The notes: generated by a model not told the origin, from the letters alone. A stretch of 64,000 nucleotides of DNA from Flagellimonas flava (GCF_900129665.1 NZ_FQWL01000005.1:124001-188000), one strand, 5' to 3'; shown: positions 36,546-45,438, counted from the stretch's first letter. A program made the numbers and translations.

Positions 36546-37385
36546 ATGAAAAAGTTAATTACAAAAATTGTTCCGTTGGCCTATGGCCAATACTTTAACC
36601 TAATTTCCCTTTTTGCCCCAAAAAAAATGGCCCATAAAGCCTTCAATCTTTTCTGCACAGTTAGAAAAGGACGGGTCCTGCCCCAACAGGAACCCTATTT
36701 GGAACAGGCAAAAAAAGAGGTAGAGATCGTTGCGGAACATCGACTACAATCCTACCATTGGCCAGGAGAAAAGGAAACCGTCCTCCTTGTCCATGGATGG
36801 GAAAGCAACACCTTTAGATGGCGGAACTTAATCCAAAAACTAAGAGAGGCAAATTTTAACATCATTGCCTTTGATGCTCCTTCGCATGGGTACTCTTCCG
36901 GCAAACTATTGTATGTTCCCCTTTATGAAGAAGCGGTTCACCATATGGTAAAAAAATACAATCCAAAGTACTTAGTGGGACATTCGGTGGGTGGAATGAC
37001 CTTGATGTACAACGAATACAAAAATCCCAACCCAGGGGTTGAAAAAATGGTGGTCATTGGTGCTCCATCAGAATTTCATGAAATTATGGCCCAATACCAG
37101 GACATCCTCAGGTTCAATGATCGGTTTATGGGTGTTATTGATCATTATATAAAAAATCGGTTTGGATTTCATATACGCGATTTCTCCAGTTCCAAGTTCG
37201 CTAAGAACAACACCAAAAAGGGGTTGTTGTTTCATGACAAATGGGATGCGGTTGCCCCATACCATGCATCAGAAAAGGTACATGCAAACTGGAAGGGTAG
37301 TCAACTGGTCAGCACTGAAGGACTTGGACATTCCATGCACCAGGAAGAAGTAAATAATCAAATCATTGATTTTCTAGCCGGTTAG
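36546..37385 (+). CDS. alpha/beta hydrolase
   Basis: This 279-residue cytoplasmic hydrolase has the oxyanion segment LLVHGWESNTFRWRNL, the nucleophile elbow VGHSVGGM with the catalytic Ser, and a C-terminal His in GLGHSMHQ. A catalytic Asp probably lies in HDKWDAVAP. The substrate is unknown. The adjoining HxlR regulator suggests induction by a reactive small molecule whose ester or thioester this enzyme may cleave. Confidence 0.88.
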   Translation: MKKLITKIVPLAYGQYFNLISLFAPKKMAHKAFNLFCTVRKGRVLPQQEPYLEQAKKEVEIVAEHRLQSYHWPGEKETVLLVHGWESNTFRWRNLIQKLREANFNIIAFDAPSHGYSSGKLLYVPLYEEAVHHMVKKYNPKYLVGHSVGGMTLMYNEYKNPNPGVEKMVVIGAPSEFHEIMAQYQDILRFNDRFMGVIDHYIKNRFGFHIRDFSSSKFAKNNTKKGLLFHDKWDAVAPYHASEKVHANWKGSQLVSTEGLGHSMHQEEVNNQIIDFLAG

Positions 37386-37397
37386 GCCCAATGCATA

Positions 37398-37433
37398 AAA
37401 AATCCCAAACGCAGTTCGGCTTTTGGGATTTTT
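37398..37433. terminator. bidirectional rho-independent terminator
   Basis: AAAAATCCCAAA (37398-37409) and TTTGGGATTTTT (37422-37433) form a perfect 12-bp stem with a 12-base loop. The A-run and T-run on either side make it functional in both directions. It serves the convergent hydrolase and oxidoreductase genes. Confidence 0.85.
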
Positions 37434-37457
37434 AGCTTTTTCAATACAATAATCGAG

Positions 37458-38900
37458 CTAAAACTCTCTATAATCTCCTCCCAAATATTGATTTGCCTCT
37501 TCTTCCGCGAATTTTGCCGTTTCACTGTCCCAATGTAGGGTTTGATTGGGAAAACGTCCTGCGATAACCCCCAAAAGAATGGTCTCGGTCAAACGCGCTG
37601 CATATTCAAAAGGAGCAGTACATTTATCCTTGCCCAAGCAAGCATCGATAAACTGGTGATAATGCTTGGGACCTTCGCTGGCATAATTTCTAACGGGTTC
37701 TCCCAAATTGTGTTTTGCAATATCTTTGGAAATGTCCACATATTTGCCTCGAACTATTTTTCTGGGCAGCTGCATAAAATGTGGTAAAAGCAAGCGTCCC
37801 TTTGTACCTACGAACATAGCTCCCTGTTCTGGCAGTTCACCCTCTCCCGCAACTTTGGCATCAAGGGAAATATCTGTTTGCGATGTTTTCTTGGCGTTGG
37901 TCTTGTTTTTGGCTCCGGGCAGCACCAAATCTTCATGTGAGGGAGGCATTCCTGGGCCATCGTACCAAATCCATTTTAACGATTTACCCGTGTATTCGGT
38001 TCCGGGAAATTCGTAGGTAACCGTATTATTTTCAGGGTAGCCATAACCGTTCGGTTCACGGCATTCGTTTTTAATGGTTCTGGGGACATCCAAGTTCAGA
38101 GCATTGTAGGGGGTGTCAAAAATATGAACGCCCATATCGCCCAAAGTACCACATCCATAATCCATGAGTTTTCTCCAGTTTCCGGGATGGTAGTATCCTT
38201 CCTTGTACGAACGTTCCGCCGAAGTGCCCAACCAAAGGTTCCAATCCAACTGGGCCGGTACCGGGTCTTCCCCCTCCGGCTCAGCACCGTTGTAACCCCA
38301 AGATTTTGGACTCCATGCATGTACGGTATGCACCTTTCCTATAATACCATCTTGTATCAGCAGGGTGGCCAATTTGTAATCGTAGAAAGAGTGCACCTGT
38401 ATACCCATTTGGGTAACAAGACCTTTATCCTGGGCCATTTTCTTCATGGCTCTAGATTCAGAGACATAATGCGTCAAAGGTTTCTGGCAATACACATGCT
38501 TATCTTTTTGCATTGCCATCAATGAGGCAGGCGCATGGGTATGGTCTGGGGTAGAAACAATTACAGCATCAATTTCATCGGCCATCTCATCCAACATCAC
38601 GCGGTAATCAAAAAATACCCGGGCCTTGGAATGTTTCTTCCGTGCGGTGGATAAGTTGATTGCATCAACATCGCAAAGTGCCACCACGTCCACCTGGGGA
38701 TGCGAGGAAATATCGTTAAGGTCTGCAGCGCCCATATTGGCAACCCCTATATGCGCCGTTCGTATCCTTCCATCCGGTTTGATTGCCCTAAGCTTTTCGT
38801 GGGCACTAAGAACGGAAGGTGCGGCAAGCAAACCGAGGGCACCTACACCGCTTTTCTTTAGAAAATCCCTCCTATCTTGATTTGATATCTTCTTACTCAT
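37458..38900 (-). CDS. Gfo/Idh/MocA-family oxidoreductase, Tat-exported
   Basis: This 480-residue NAD(P)-dependent sugar dehydrogenase has a twin-arginine leader (RRDFLKKSGVGALGLLAAPS), so it folds with its cofactor before export. The dinucleotide-binding region contains IGVANMGAAD. The conserved Lys lies in HVYCQKPLTHYVSE, the family equivalent of EKP. Members of this type oxidise glycosides at C3. The gene follows a DUF1080 hydrolase by 16 bases; such enzymes cleave 3-keto-glycosides, so together they form a two-step glycoside-splitting route in the periplasm. Confidence 0.93.
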   Translation of the reverse strand: MSKKISNQDRRDFLKKSGVGALGLLAAPSVLSAHEKLRAIKPDGRIRTAHIGVANMGAADLNDISSHPQVDVVALCDVDAINLSTARKKHSKARVFFDYRVMLDEMADEIDAVIVSTPDHTHAPASLMAMQKDKHVYCQKPLTHYVSESRAMKKMAQDKGLVTQMGIQVHSFYDYKLATLLIQDGIIGKVHTVHAWSPKSWGYNGAEPEGEDPVPAQLDWNLWLGTSAERSYKEGYYHPGNWRKLMDYGCGTLGDMGVHIFDTPYNALNLDVPRTIKNECREPNGYGYPENNTVTYEFPGTEYTGKSLKWIWYDGPGMPPSHEDLVLPGAKNKTNAKKTSQTDISLDAKVAGEGELPEQGAMFVGTKGRLLLPHFMQLPRKIVRGKYVDISKDIAKHNLGEPVRNYASEGPKHYHQFIDACLGKDKCTAPFEYAARLTETILLGVIAGRFPNQTLHWDSETAKFAEEEANQYLGGDYREF

Positions 38901-38916
38901 ACTATTGTGTTATTGA

Positions 38917-39714
38917 TTAGTTTTTCGATGTCAGCTCTTTGATTTTAATATTCTTGAACCATATGGGACTGGAATGGTCCTGTAAGCCAATGTAGCCTTT
39001 TTTGTACTTTCCGTAGTCCGGTGTGTTGTCCCATTTTCCAGAGTTTTTCTTTTTATTCCATTCTTCGGACCACGGTTGAAATTCCAATAACTTTTTACCA
39101 TTGAGCCAGTGTTCCACTTTTTCTGGAGTGAAAACAATTTTGGAGGAATTCCATTCGCCCACCGGATTCAATATTTTCTGTGACTCATCGGCCACATGCA
39201 TCGCATAGTCGGCACCGGTTTTTTGCCAATCCTGTAGCTCAGCAGGATGTTCAGCTCCGAATTGGGAGTTATAGCTCGTCAAATCGTGTATTTTGGCATA
39301 ATTCTCGTCATCAATGAGCTGATATTCCGGGGAAACCTCAGGTGGTCCGCCATAACCTTCCTTAACATGATAAAAGATACCGCTATTACCTCCTTCGGGA
39401 AGTTTCCATTCGAGATAAAGCTCGAAATTATCATATTCCGCAGCTCCATAAATGATGTCCTTTCCGCCTTTGTAATCCTGCTCAAGACCCAACTCCGTAT
39501 CGAAGGTCAAAGTACTGTCCTTTATGGTCCATCCTGGCGGAAGCGTTTCCCCATTGTAGGCTCTCCAGCCTTCCAAACTGGTACCATCAAATAGGTAGGT
39601 CCATTTTTCCAAGGGCTCAATTGGTTCCTCAGATTGGTCGGTAATTTCGGTTTTTTTGGTTTGCTTGCATGCACCTAGGGCAATCAACGCTAAAAGCATT
39701 GCTGTTTTTTTCAT
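38917..39714 (-). CDS. DUF1080 (3-keto-glycoside hydrolase-like) lipoprotein
   Basis: This 265-residue lipoprotein has a lipobox ALGAC near residue 15. The single DUF1080 concanavalin-like beta-sandwich is marked by YLFDGTSLEGWRAYNG, ELYLEWKLPEGGNSGIFYHV and the C-terminal GYIGLQDHSSPIWFKNIKIK. Recent work on this family shows cleavage of 3-keto-glucosides formed by Gfo/Idh/MocA dehydrogenases. The partner gene directly downstream fits that pathway. A well-formed promoter with a palindrome in its spacer lies upstream. Confidence 0.92.
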   Translation of the reverse strand: MKKTAMLLALIALGACKQTKKTEITDQSEEPIEPLEKWTYLFDGTSLEGWRAYNGETLPPGWTIKDSTLTFDTELGLEQDYKGGKDIIYGAAEYDNFELYLEWKLPEGGNSGIFYHVKEGYGGPPEVSPEYQLIDDENYAKIHDLTSYNSQFGAEHPAELQDWQKTGADYAMHVADESQKILNPVGEWNSSKIVFTPEKVEHWLNGKKLLEFQPWSEEWNKKKNSGKWDNTPDYGKYKKGYIGLQDHSSPIWFKNIKIKELTSKN

Positions 39715-39750
39715 ATAATCTGTAATTCAATGGATTAAGAACATAGTTAC

Positions 39751-39780
39751 TAAAGATAGTGACATTCGTGAGTCACCAAA
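39751..39780 (-). promoter_or_regulatory. promoter with palindromic operator for the DUF1080 operon
   Basis: On the minus strand TTTG (39777-39780) and TATCTTTA (39751-39758) are the -33 and -7 elements of a Bacteroidota promoter. The 18-base spacer is itself bounded by GTGAC and GTCAC (39759-39763 and 39772-39776), a palindrome that fills it exactly. Binding of a repressor there would block RNA polymerase. The leader to the ATG at 39714 would be about 30 bases. Confidence 0.5.
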
Positions 39781-39906
39781 ACTTTTTTATACCATCAACA
39801 CATGATGAACCACGAATGTTAATTCATAGGAAGTCTTTGACATAATGTGATGAAATCACCCAACATCCATTTGTATAGTTGGTTGTGGGGAATTACTTTT
39901 AGTTCC

Positions 39907-40329
39907 ATGAAACAAGTTAATCCCTTTCACATAGCCATTCCTGTATACAATCTGAAAGAATGCCGTGAATTTTATAGTACTGTCCTTGAATGCGAAGAAG
40001 GGCGAAGCAGTGACCATTGGGTGGATTTCAACCTTTTTGGACACCAACTGGTCATTCATTACAAACCAAAGTCGGACGAAGATTTGCACACTAACCCAGT
40101 CGACGGAAAAAATGTGCCCGTTCCTCATTATGGAGTGGTTTTACCATGGGAGGATTTTCAAAATTTCTCGCAAAAACTTAAGTCCAAGAATGTCGATTTT
40201 GTCATTGAGCCATATATACGATTTGAGGGAGAAGTAGGAGAACAAGCCACAATGTTCTTTCTAGATCCCGCGGGAAACGCACTGGAGTTCAAGTCGTTTA
40301 AAGATATGGGTCAGCTGTTTGCCAAATAA
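39907..40329 (+). CDS. VOC-family (glyoxalase/dioxygenase-like) protein
   Basis: This 140-residue cytoplasmic protein has the paired beta-alpha-beta-beta-beta units of the vicinal oxygen chelate fold. Likely metal ligands are the His in NPFHIAIPV, the His in VPHYGVVL and the Glu in [10 protein letters not shown]. The ATG at 39907 gives the conserved beginning [13 protein letters not shown]; an upstream in-frame ATG would add 20 poorly conserved residues. The substrate is unknown. Confidence 0.85.
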   Translation: MKQVNPFHIAIPVYNLKECREFYSTVLECEEGRSSDHWVDFNLFGHQLVIHYKPKSDEDLHTNPVDGKNVPVPHYGVVLPWEDFQNFSQKLKSKNVDFVIEPYIRFEGEVGEQATMFFLDPAGNALEFKSFKDMGQLFAK

Positions 40330-40331
40330 TT

Positions 40332-40958
40332 TCAGACAATATTCAATCCTTTGCGTTTCACCCAAAAGTGGGCAAAAATGATATTCGGAACCCACGATAA
40401 CCACGCTACAATCTTATAGGCAATTAAGAATTCACCAAAAATCATTGTTAATAGTGGCAGCCAAAGTCTAAGGGTGACTGCGGCAAAACAGGCCGCATAA
40501 CTATATATCATCATGCCCTGGTGCAAAGATATATCCTTGGTCCGTATTGCTGAATAAGCCTTCAAAGTTGTATACAACCAAACCAGGCCCAAACCGATAA
40601 AACCGGCCGCAGTTACTAATCCACCTGTGGCGTAAAACCCAATGTATAATGCACAAATTCCACTTAACAATGCGGACGCTACATAAATCTTACCCAAGTT
40701 TCGATGCAGTTTCAGTTTTTTGGAGCGAATTTTTTTACTGAATTGGGACCAACCTGTAAGCAATGCAATACCCCCGAAGGTTATATGCCCATAAAATCCA
40801 ATGTTCCACAGCTGATTTGAAATCAGCTCCGCAGATTTACTGAGCAAAAGACCCACAGGCTCTGGGGCCAGCCAATATAAAAGAGGATAAAGGCCCACTC
40901 CAATGGCCAAAAAGGCGAATATTACCCAAGCTATCTTATTTCTCGCGGATTTGGACAC
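40332..40958 (-). CDS. DUF2306 membrane protein
   Basis: This 208-residue integral membrane protein has about six hydrophobic helices, among them IAWVIFAFLAIGVGLYPLLY and GFIGLGLVWLYTTLKAY. His residues in the second and fifth helical regions (FYGHITFGGIALLTGW and ISLHQGMM) suggest possible haem coordination, as in cytochrome b561-like folds; this is inference. Its stop is 2 bases from the convergent VOC gene. The role is unknown. Confidence 0.82.
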   Translation of the reverse strand: MSKSARNKIAWVIFAFLAIGVGLYPLLYWLAPEPVGLLLSKSAELISNQLWNIGFYGHITFGGIALLTGWSQFSKKIRSKKLKLHRNLGKIYVASALLSGICALYIGFYATGGLVTAAGFIGLGLVWLYTTLKAYSAIRTKDISLHQGMMIYSYAACFAAVTLRLWLPLLTMIFGEFLIAYKIVAWLSWVPNIIFAHFWVKRKGLNIV

Positions 40959-41069
40959 GTTGAGTTTGTTTGCTACAATTTATCGAATAAATGCGAAAAA
41001 AGGCAAGATGACGCATTCCAAACCGTTATAAAAGATGTGAACGGCCTTTGAAAACCCAAATTGAAGCCT

Positions 41070-41216
41070 ATGAAAATTGTTCTATTGTTTATTACCTTAT
41101 TTTTTTCCGCTTTGGCCCTTTCCGGATGCACCAATGATGAAGGGGAAAATGATCTGGACTTTATAAGCCCCGACGAAGAAGAAAACGTAGTTTCCCAACA
41201 AGTTTCCAAAGAATAG
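41070..41216 (+). CDS. 48-residue acidic lipoprotein
   Basis: The frame from the ATG at 41070 to TAG at 41214-41216 encodes a short lipoprotein. The signal segment IVLLFITLFFSALALSGC ends in a good lipobox (LSGC), and about 29 acidic residues follow (NDEGENDLDFISPDEEE). Such tiny lipoproteins are easily missed by gene finders. It faces folD tail to tail with a 5-base gap. The function is unknown. Confidence 0.7.
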   Translation: MKIVLLFITLFFSALALSGCTNDEGENDLDFISPDEEENVVSQQVSKE

Positions 41217-41221
41217 GAAAT

Positions 41222-42106
41222 CTATTTGTTTTGTTGGTGCCTTTCCCGTGCCAAAAGTGTATTTTTTAGAAGCATGGCAATGGTCATTGGCCCCACCCCC
41301 CCTGGTACTGGGGTAATGTAGGAAGCTTTTTCGCTAACATTTTCAAAATCAACGTCCCCTGTAATGTAGTATCCTCTTTCCCGGGAAGTGTCTGGCACCC
41401 TAGTGATGCCCACATCGATTACGACCACGTCATCCTTCACCATATCCGCCTTCAAAAAATTGGGAACCCCAAGGGCAGAAACAATGATATCTGCCTGCAA
41501 AGTGAGTTCTTTAATGTCCTTGGTCCTACTGTGTGTTAAGGTAACCGTTGCATTGGCCGCTTTGCCTTTCTGGCTCATCAAAATACTTATAGGCCTTCCC
41601 ACAATATGGCTTCTACCAATAACTACAGTATGCTTGCCTTGGGTATCCACCTCATAACGGCGAAGCAATTCCATAATTCCGAAAGGGGTTGCAGGAATGA
41701 AGGATTCCATATCCAGCGCCATTTTTCCAAAGTTGGTGGGATGAAATCCGTCCACGTCTTTGTCAGGATCAACGGCCATCAATACTTTTTGTTCATCGAT
41801 ATGTTTTGGCAATGGCAACTGAACAATATAACCGTCAATGTCCGTATTTTCATTTAGGGACCGGACCTGATCGAGCAATTCAGCCTCTGTGGTTTCTGTG
41901 GGAAGATGGATCAAAGTGGATTCGAAACCTATTTTTTTGCAGGACCTTACCTTACTACCTACGTAGGTGAGACTAGCCCCATCATTCCCTACCAAAACAG
42001 CCGCCAAATGAGGCACTTTTTCACCTCTTTCCTTCATTTGGGCAACCTCTACGGCTATTTCATCCTTAATTTGGTTCGATATCTTTTTACCGTCGAGAAT
42101 TTCCAT
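41222..42106 (-). CDS. folD: bifunctional methylenetetrahydrofolate dehydrogenase/cyclohydrolase
   Basis: This 294-residue cytoplasmic enzyme of one-carbon metabolism interconverts 5,10-methylene-, methenyl- and 10-formyl-tetrahydrofolate using NADP. The catalytic Tyr and Lys lie in LTYVGSKVRSCKKIGF (Lys about 56). The signatures PLPKHIDEQKVL, DVDGFHPTNFGK, VVIGRSHIVGRPISILM and PGGVGPMTIAMLL are all present and the length is normal. It lies directly downstream of ffh on the same strand, 36 bases apart. Confidence 0.97.
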   Translation of the reverse strand: MEILDGKKISNQIKDEIAVEVAQMKERGEKVPHLAAVLVGNDGASLTYVGSKVRSCKKIGFESTLIHLPTETTEAELLDQVRSLNENTDIDGYIVQLPLPKHIDEQKVLMAVDPDKDVDGFHPTNFGKMALDMESFIPATPFGIMELLRRYEVDTQGKHTVVIGRSHIVGRPISILMSQKGKAANATVTLTHSRTKDIKELTLQADIIVSALGVPNFLKADMVKDDVVVIDVGITRVPDTSRERGYYITGDVDFENVSEKASYITPVPGGVGPMTIAMLLKNTLLARERHQQNK

Positions 42107-42142
42107 TTTTGATTGGTTGTTGGTTGTGGTTCTTATTTGGTA

Positions 42143-43471
42143 TTAGCGCATATTCTGCATCATCTGCATCATCTTTTTTCCGCCGCCGCCTTGCATCATC
42201 TTCATCATTTTACTCATCTGGTCGAATTGTTTTAGAAGCTGATTGACCTCTTGGATGGTGCGGCCACTACCTGCTGCAATGCGTTTTTTGCGACTTGCGT
42301 TCAATTTGGACGGCGTAGAACGCTCATCCGGGGTCATGGAATGGATTATGGCTTCTATATGCTTAAAGGCATCATCATCGATATCCAAACCTTTTAGAGC
42401 CTTTCCCGCACCCGGGATCATACCCATGAGGTCCTTCATGTTCCCCATTTTCTTAATCTGCTGGATTTGACTCAGGAAGTCATCAAAACCAAAGCGGTTT
42501 TTGGCAATCTTTTTCTGGATTTTCCGCGCTTGTTCCTCATCAAATTGCTCTTGGGCCCTTTCTACCAAAGAAACCACATCTCCCATGCCCAAGATACGAT
42601 CAGCCATCCTCGAGGGATAGAAAACGTCTATGGCCTCCATTTTTTCCCCGGTACCAATGAACTTTATAGGTTTGTTGACCACGGATTTGATGGAAATGGC
42701 GGCACCACCTCTTGTATCACCATCCAACTTGGTCAGTATAACACCATCAAAATTGAGGACATCGTTGAAAGCTTTGGCTGTATTAACTGCATCTTGACCA
42801 GTCATGGAATCCACCACAAAAAGGGTTTCTTGCGGTGTTATGGCCTTGTGGATATTAGCGATCTCCGTCATCATCTGCTCATCCACTGCCAAACGTCCCG
42901 CGGTATCTATGATCACCACATTACAACCATTGCTCTTGGCATGCTGCACTCCAGCCTTGGCAATGGCCACTGGATCGTTGTTCTCTCTATCCGAATAGAC
43001 TTCTACACCGATTTGCTCCCCTACCACATGCAATTGATCAATTGCTGCAGGACGATACACATCACAGGCTACCAAAAGTGGTTTTTTGGTCTTCTTATTT
43101 TTAAGGTAATTGGCCAGTTTACCCGAAAAGGTTGTCTTACCAGAACCTTGTAAACCGGACATGAGAATAACCGATGGGTTTCCAGAAAGGTCAATTCCTT
43201 CGGCATCGCCTCCCATGAGCTGGGTAAGCTCGTCCTTTACGATCTTGACCATGAGCTGGCCCGGCTTGAGACTGGAAAGTACGTTCTGTCCCATGGCCTT
43301 TTCCTTGACCCTATTGGTAAACTCCTTGGCAATTTTAAAATTGACATCAGCGTCCAGTAATGCCCGGCGCACCTCTTTGAGGGTTTCCGCTATATTGATC
43401 TCTGTAATTTGCCCGTGGCCCTTGAGGACGTGGAGTGCCTTATCCAGCTTATCACTTAAATTATCGAACAT
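42143..43471 (-). CDS. ffh: signal recognition particle protein Ffh
   Basis: This 442-residue GTPase binds the 4.5S RNA and the signal sequences of nascent membrane proteins and docks with FtsY. The N domain is followed by a GTPase with P-loop GLQGSGKTTFSGKLA, DTAGRLAVDEQMM, TKLDGDTRGGAA and GTGEKMEAIDVFYPSRMADR. The C-terminal M domain is rich in Met and ends in a Met/Gly/Lys tail. A TAAATTTG -7 element lies on the minus strand at 43498-43505, 27 bases upstream of the ATG. Confidence 0.98.
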   Translation of the reverse strand: MFDNLSDKLDKALHVLKGHGQITEINIAETLKEVRRALLDADVNFKIAKEFTNRVKEKAMGQNVLSSLKPGQLMVKIVKDELTQLMGGDAEGIDLSGNPSVILMSGLQGSGKTTFSGKLANYLKNKKTKKPLLVACDVYRPAAIDQLHVVGEQIGVEVYSDRENNDPVAIAKAGVQHAKSNGCNVVIIDTAGRLAVDEQMMTEIANIHKAITPQETLFVVDSMTGQDAVNTAKAFNDVLNFDGVILTKLDGDTRGGAAISIKSVVNKPIKFIGTGEKMEAIDVFYPSRMADRILGMGDVVSLVERAQEQFDEEQARKIQKKIAKNRFGFDDFLSQIQQIKKMGNMKDLMGMIPGAGKALKGLDIDDDAFKHIEAIIHSMTPDERSTPSKLNASRKKRIAAGSGRTIQEVNQLLKQFDQMSKMMKMMQGGGGKKMMQMMQNMR

Positions 43472-43516
43472 ATGCTCTCGTCATTTTAAAGGAGGCACAA
43501 ATTTAAGAATAAAAAG

Positions 43517-43548
43517 AAAAGGACGGCTTTGGGGAGAGCCGTCCTTTT
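43517..43548 (-). terminator. rho-independent terminator after the acidic lipoprotein gene
   Basis: AAAAGGACGGCT (43517-43528) and AGCCGTCCTTTT (43537-43548) form a perfect 12-bp stem with an 8-base loop. In the minus direction it is followed by a T-rich run (TTTTCTTTTT). It ends the leftward lipoprotein transcript just before the ffh promoter. Confidence 0.85.
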
Positions 43549-43570
43549 CAAAAAAGATAGGGGAAAAATC

Positions 43571-45325
43571 TTATTGTTTTTCGAAAACAAGCGATTTATA
43601 ATTGACATTCTCGTCTTCGTAAACCAATTCAATACGATCGGTTGTCACCTCGGTTATGTACCAGGCTTCGGTTAATTCGCCAAAGGTGGCATCTTCTTGG
43701 AAGTTCAAGAAAAACAGCAAATCAGATCCCGGTTTTCTAGCAATTCTCCAAAGACCACTGATTATTGGGTCGCTATTCTCAGTCACTTCAACTAGATTTG
43801 CTGTTGAAAAAGTGAAATCCTTGCTGGCATAATTGGTCGTTCCATCCATGCCTTCGTTATCATATAGGGCAACATTCCATGTTCCGCCTTGCATGATATT
43901 TCTGATTTCCGCTACGTCTTCGTCATTAGCGTCATCATCACAGGTTCTTTGAAGTACCAGTCTATATCCAACTTCCTCCACTCCAAATTTCAGCCTTGCA
44001 TCATCAAGATCTCTAAGCGGCCAGTCAAAATTGATACTGTTCTCATCCCCGATGGAAATCAAGAGAGCCGGAACTTCATCTTCATTCATCCCTACTTCCC
44101 AAGTACCCTCAGAAGTATTTTCTCCGTTGGTAAGTTGCAGGACACCATCTGGCAAAAACTTGAACTTATATCCTAAAAGTCTATCAATTTCCTCTCCTTG
44201 GTTAATCACTTTTTTGATGATCCACTCACATTCCTTCAAAATGCCACGCAAGGTATCTGGATCTACATCGTCTTCACAAAGTTGTTTTAATATGATCTTA
44301 TTGCCATTATCAGTATATAATTTAATGGTATGATCACCAATTTCATACACCAACCACTCTGAGTTAAAGTCAACCAAATCCTCAAATTCCAAGGTCAAAA
44401 GTGGTCCACGGTCGGTAAAACTGCTGCTCCATGTACCCTGTACCATACCTCCAGAACCATCTGAAACGCTAACTGTTCCATCTTCATTAAAGGTCATAAT
44501 ACGAGCTAGGTATTGATCGGTCTGGTTCACTTCATCCCGAATCACCTCCATAACGCTCCATGGGCATTGGGTCAAACAGAAATCAAATCTTTCTTCATCA
44601 AAATCGTCATCGTTGAAATCATCATCATCGTCTTCATCACACTCATCAGCAGCCAATTCCAGAGCACGGGCCAATTCGGCATTGCTATCCACAACAACTT
44701 CAGTTCCATCGAATTTCTTCAAGGTTACTGGAAACTCAATACTTACCAGGTCATTGTCTTCCAATCCATCAAAGAACTTGCGCATATCCTCGTCACTTTC
44801 CACTGTTACCTGACCAGTTTGCTGGTTATTGATATCAAAGGTGTACAGGGTAATAGGGTAAACAAAGTCGATACACTCAATATCATCATCATCACCACCT
44901 TCTTTACATTGGGCGGCTAGCTCACGAAGGGCTTCCACATTTTCAATAACCACTTCGGTAAAATCTGCAAGGGTTATTGTAATGGGAAAAATAATTTCAA
45001 GAATGTCTTCGTCAACATCAACCTCATCAAAAATATCTTCAATGGTATGGAGGTCCTCTTTGGAATCAATGGTCACCATGACACCATTTACTTCAACTGT
45101 GTAAGGAAATTTAAGTGCTATACAACTGGCGCTATCCACAATATTATCAAAAGAACCGTCATTGGAGGACGTTTTCTCTATTAACTGCGCAGTGGAAGAA
45201 TCGGCTTGGATGGTTTCGTTTTCAGTTCCACCGGTCACCTCTTCAAACTCTTCCTGACAAGCTGTGAATGTCAGTGCCATAAGAGCCAGGCCTGCATACA
45301 ATAAGTTATTTATCAACTTTTTCAT
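43571..45325 (-). CDS. acidic modular surface lipoprotein of unknown function
   Basis: This 584-residue lipoprotein has a lipobox TFTAC near residue 23. Two N-terminal modules (about 60-230) each contain a pair of related strands of the form FPYT/FPIT and YPIT/FPVT, followed by a helix and an acidic run. An Asp-rich linker at about 230-250 follows. Three lipocalin-like modules come next; the first two open near CPW or CEW and close with a Cys before an acidic linker. Asp and Glu are very abundant, suggesting calcium binding. The gene is divergent from an ECF sigma gene and shares a promoter motif with fecR, so I infer that it is regulated with, and may partner, the TonB receptor. Confidence 0.8.
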   Translation of the reverse strand: MKKLINNLLYAGLALMALTFTACQEEFEEVTGGTENETIQADSSTAQLIEKTSSNDGSFDNIVDSASCIALKFPYTVEVNGVMVTIDSKEDLHTIEDIFDEVDVDEDILEIIFPITITLADFTEVVIENVEALRELAAQCKEGGDDDDIECIDFVYPITLYTFDINNQQTGQVTVESDEDMRKFFDGLEDNDLVSIEFPVTLKKFDGTEVVVDSNAELARALELAADECDEDDDDDFNDDDFDEERFDFCLTQCPWSVMEVIRDEVNQTDQYLARIMTFNEDGTVSVSDGSGGMVQGTWSSSFTDRGPLLTLEFEDLVDFNSEWLVYEIGDHTIKLYTDNGNKIILKQLCEDDVDPDTLRGILKECEWIIKKVINQGEEIDRLLGYKFKFLPDGVLQLTNGENTSEGTWEVGMNEDEVPALLISIGDENSINFDWPLRDLDDARLKFGVEEVGYRLVLQRTCDDDANDEDVAEIRNIMQGGTWNVALYDNEGMDGTTNYASKDFTFSTANLVEVTENSDPIISGLWRIARKPGSDLLFFLNFQEDATFGELTEAWYITEVTTDRIELVYEDENVNYKSLVFEKQ

Positions 45326-45360
45326 AACGATTTGGATTTTTAGTTAGAATTCAATCCTAA

Positions 45361-45389
45361 AACAACTCATCGGAAAAAAACCCTACTTT
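45361..45389 (-). promoter_or_regulatory. predicted ECF promoter of the acidic lipoprotein gene
   Basis: On the minus strand AAAGTAGGGTTTTT (45376-45389), 8 bases and then AGTTGTT (45361-45367) match, base for base and in spacing, a site upstream of fecR at 46029-46057. The downstream element ends 35 bases before the lipoprotein ATG. The match points to recognition by the adjacent ECF sigma factor. Its upstream edge overlaps the -33 region of the sigma gene promoter. Confidence 0.6.
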
Positions 45390-45416
45390 ATCTTAATTTT
45401 TTTTAAAATATCTTTG
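45387..45416 (+). promoter_or_regulatory. housekeeping promoter of the second ECF sigma gene
   Basis: TATCTTTG (45409-45416) is a perfect TAnnTTTG -7 element, 22 bases before the sigma-gene ATG. TTTA (45387-45390), 18 bases upstream, approximates the -33 box. It overlaps the divergent ECF-type site by 3 bases, so the two promoters may compete. Confidence 0.5.
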
Positions 45417-45438
45417 ATTCAAAGTCAACACCTCCTAA

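Noticed and set aside
43889..44920. Plus-strand frames opposite the acidic lipoprotein gene
   Set aside because: They arise from Asp/Glu codons read in reverse and show no protein features.
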